A model generated the notes under the pieces. It was given only the letters and a program-made list of their open reading frames with translations, was not told where the DNA came from and ran no database searches. A program made the translations under genes and the position numbers. From the NCBI GenBank assembly GCA_029252805.1, contig JAQXAR010000025.1, positions 26,425 to 90,424 of the forward strand: a DNA stretch of 64,000 nucleotides. Reading direction: 5' to 3'. Source of the stretch: Rickettsiales bacterium. GTDB taxonomy: Bacteria > Pseudomonadota > Alphaproteobacteria > Rickettsiales > JALZUV01. Numbering within the stretch: the stretch's first letter is position 1; every line of letters begins with the position of its first letter. Positions 62,242-64,000 of this stretch are shown in pieces.

Positions 62242-63840
62242 TTAGGCGAGCCAAACCAGCATAGCAATCATGAGTGCTAGAAGAAGATACGATTGCGTGG
62301 TGCTATTGGCGAGCCCTTTAGGTTGTGGGTTCTCGGCCGCGATTTCTCTCGCGCCTTTTAGACTGTAGCAGTAGTTTGTATCGGAGGCATCATCCGCACG
62401 ATTGGTCAATGGTGTGAACAGGTAGCACGTGACAATGCTGTTTACGAAAACAATAATAGCCATGATAGTGAAGTGAATATCAGGCAAGCCCAATGCTTGC
62501 CAAATACCAAAATATTCACGTAGAAGCAGGATTGCAACGCCCATTGTAAGGGTCAGTGCTAAGGACCAAAATGCCGCGGATGCCGTCACCCAGCGCGAGA
62601 ATAAGCCAACAAAGTAAATACCGACAACACCCGGTACAATATAGGCTAAAGATTTTTGGAAATACTCGAATAAGCTTCCAAACTCAACAATCATGGGAAC
62701 AGTGAAAATACCAATCAACATGAAAACTCCGGTTAAAATGCGGCCAAAGGCAACGAGTCGATGATCTGGAATGTCAGGTTTATGCTCTACGATGAAATCG
62801 TAAGTCACGAGCGTAGCTGCAGCGTTAAGGGTGGAAGAAAGGCTGGACATAATCGCAGCGACTAGCGCTGTTAAAACGAGGCCACGTAGGCCCGTTGGTA
62901 ATAGGTCAACCGTTAGAGCCGGGAAGGCCATATCTGGGCGTTCTAGGTCAGGGTAAAGCGCGAGTGCAACCAGGCCTGGAACAATCATAAGGAAGAGGTT
63001 TGGTAATTTGAGTAAACCAGCAAAAAGAGCGCCTTTTCTGCCCTCATCAAGGTTCTTTGCGCCTAAGGCGCGCTGAGCGATGAACTGGTTAAGGGTCCAA
63101 TAGTAAAACCCTAATAAAACGACGCCAAAAATACCTGGCCAAGGCATGAAGTCGTCATCCGCAGGTTTAAATAATTGCGTTTTAGATTCAGGTAAGGCGG
63201 CCATCATGGCATCCCAGCCGCCAATTTTTTCAAGGCCTAACCAGCAGACAATGGATGCGCCAATGACTAAGAGTACTGCCTGAAACGCATCAGCGACGAC
63301 GACGGATTCTAAACCACCGTAAAGGGTGTAAATTCCCACGACGAACCCTAGCACCATCACCGCTTGTAATAAACTAATGCTAGGAATCAGTAAGTTAATG
63401 ACTAAGCCGCCCGCATAGAGCGCTCCTGCCGTGTCGATAAAGGTGATCGCAATGATGGTAAAGGCTGAGTAAGCCTTGCGTGAACGAGCATCGAAACGTT
63501 TTTCGAGAAATTCCGGGATAGTCGCAATTTTTGCCTTTAAAAAGTAAGGTAGCATGAAGGCAGCAAAAAATACCAAAGCGACGACCGCGGTCCACTCATA
63601 GTGAAAGACCGCTATACCATGTTCGTAAGTTGCGCCCATTAATCCGACGAAACTTGCGCCAGACATATTGGATGCATAGAGCGAGAAACCAATGAGCCAC
63701 CAAGGAAGAGAGCGGCCTGCGAGGAAGTAGCTCTCCGCCGTTTCATGGTTTCGGCCATACCACCAACCAATGAACAAAACGACGAGGAAATACCCACAAA
63801 TAATCGCATAATCCAGCGTTCCAAGTTCAAAAGTAGGCAT
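62242..63840 (-). CDS. Sodium/solute symporter (SSS family, SGLT-like)
   Basis: A 532-residue transporter with about 13-14 helices. SSS marks are YFLAGRSLPWWLIGFSLYAS with NMSGASFVGLMGATY, FLKAKIATIPEFLEKRFDAR, YTLYGGLESVVVADAFQAVL and IMSSLSSTLNAAATLVTYD. The family couples sodium influx to uptake of sugars, inositol or related solutes; the exact substrate is not readable. The ATG at 63840 has GGGAGA seven bases upstream; the frame reaching 63927 gives an implausible N-terminus. It precedes the multipass gene by 107 bp on the same strand. Confidence 0.9.
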   Translation of the reverse strand: MPTFELGTLDYAIICGYFLVVLFIGWWYGRNHETAESYFLAGRSLPWWLIGFSLYASNMSGASFVGLMGATYEHGIAVFHYEWTAVVALVFFAAFMLPYFLKAKIATIPEFLEKRFDARSRKAYSAFTIIAITFIDTAGALYAGGLVINLLIPSISLLQAVMVLGFVVGIYTLYGGLESVVVADAFQAVLLVIGASIVCWLGLEKIGGWDAMMAALPESKTQLFKPADDDFMPWPGIFGVVLLGFYYWTLNQFIAQRALGAKNLDEGRKGALFAGLLKLPNLFLMIVPGLVALALYPDLERPDMAFPALTVDLLPTGLRGLVLTALVAAIMSSLSSTLNAAATLVTYDFIVEHKPDIPDHRLVAFGRILTGVFMLIGIFTVPMIVEFGSLFEYFQKSLAYIVPGVVGIYFVGLFSRWVTASAAFWSLALTLTMGVAILLLREYFGIWQALGLPDIHFTIMAIIVFVNSIVTCYLFTPLTNRADDASDTNYCYSLKGAREIAAENPQPKGLANSTTQSYLLLALMIAMLVWLA

Positions 63841-64000
63841 CGTATAATCTCCCTGTTGCAAGCCTTGTATCAAGCTCACTAGGGGGAGGCAACTAATTTG
63901 AAAATTAGAAATTTTACATCTTGTCATATTATTTTAACATTTCTTTAGGAATCACCGTGATAAAGTGTTTGCAGAGAAAATTTTAATTCGGAGAGATGAA
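63841..64000. other. Right-edge spacer, possible divergent gene start
   Basis: AT-rich intergenic sequence upstream of the symporter gene. At the extreme right, GGAGAG directly precedes an ATG at 63996, which could open a plus-strand gene running out of the window; only one codon and two bases are visible, so nothing can be said about a product. Confidence 0.25.

Noticed and set aside
1..64000. CRISPR arrays, tRNA/rRNA genes, insertion sequences, integrases, phage genes
   Set aside because: No regularly spaced repeats, cloverleaf-like sequences, transposase/integrase motifs or structural phage proteins were recognised by reading; a covariance-model search could still reveal a small RNA.

Overview
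The window reads as a moderate-GC chromosome segment of a Gram-negative bacterium, most likely an alphaproteobacterium. Supporting signs are the RND and MscS envelope proteins, lipoprotein signals, glutathione-dependent formaldehyde detoxification (frmA-frmB), a Cfa/DUF1365/chalcone-isomerase-like lipid cluster, and one copy of a short palindromic repeat familiar from alphaproteobacterial and other proteobacterial genomes. No rRNA, tRNA, CRISPR array, transposase, integrase or phage gene was recognised. The taxonomic call is inference from gene content.

Layout. 1-6.6 kb: the 3' part of an RND efflux pump gene, an MscS channel, a membrane sulfatase-like protein with a small membrane partner, a SAM methyltransferase, and a broken acyl-activating enzyme. 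6.6-14.9 kb: a tightly overlapping minus-strand run headed by a response regulator and histidine kinase, followed by FAD oxidoreductase, DUF1365, Cfa-type methyltransferase, chalcone-isomerase-like protein, MFS transporter, DUF3833 lipoprotein and SDR; this looks like a membrane-lipid modification operon with its own two-component system. 15.0-18.3 kb: saccharopine-dehydrogenase-like, DUF4166 and RatA/COQ10-like genes, then an FAD monooxygenase.

18.3-56.1 kb is a large surface polysaccharide locus. It holds two paralogous Wzz/BY-kinase co-polymerases near its two ends, a Wza-type export lipoprotein, an O-antigen ligase/polymerase and an EpsG-type polymerase, a PglK/MsbA-like ABC transporter (no Wzx flippase was seen), a polyprenyl-phosphate sugar-phosphate transferase, several glycosyltransferases, a sialic-acid cassette (neuB-neuC-neuA), a CDP-6-deoxyhexose cassette (rfbF, rfbG, RmlC-like epimerase, reductase), a WecB epimerase, a TviB-like UDP-HexNAc dehydrogenase with a uronate epimerase, and decorating enzymes (AsnB-type amidotransferase, NodU-type carbamoyltransferase, N- and O-acyltransferases, CmcI-like protein). 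Upstream of the second BY-kinase lie a PPP-type phosphatase and two unrecognised envelope proteins. A duplicated 83-bp promoter/leader drives two minus-strand genes in the middle of the locus.

56.3-64 kb: frmA-frmB, a small helical ORF ending at a strong terminator, an OtsB-like HAD protein and a multipass protein of unknown function (neither has a signal peptide), and a sodium/solute symporter. The least explained parts are the duplicated leader, the 559-bp intergenic region before wza with a 28-bp palindrome, the phosphatase module at 53.2-56.1 kb and the HAD/multipass pair at 58.8-62.1 kb.
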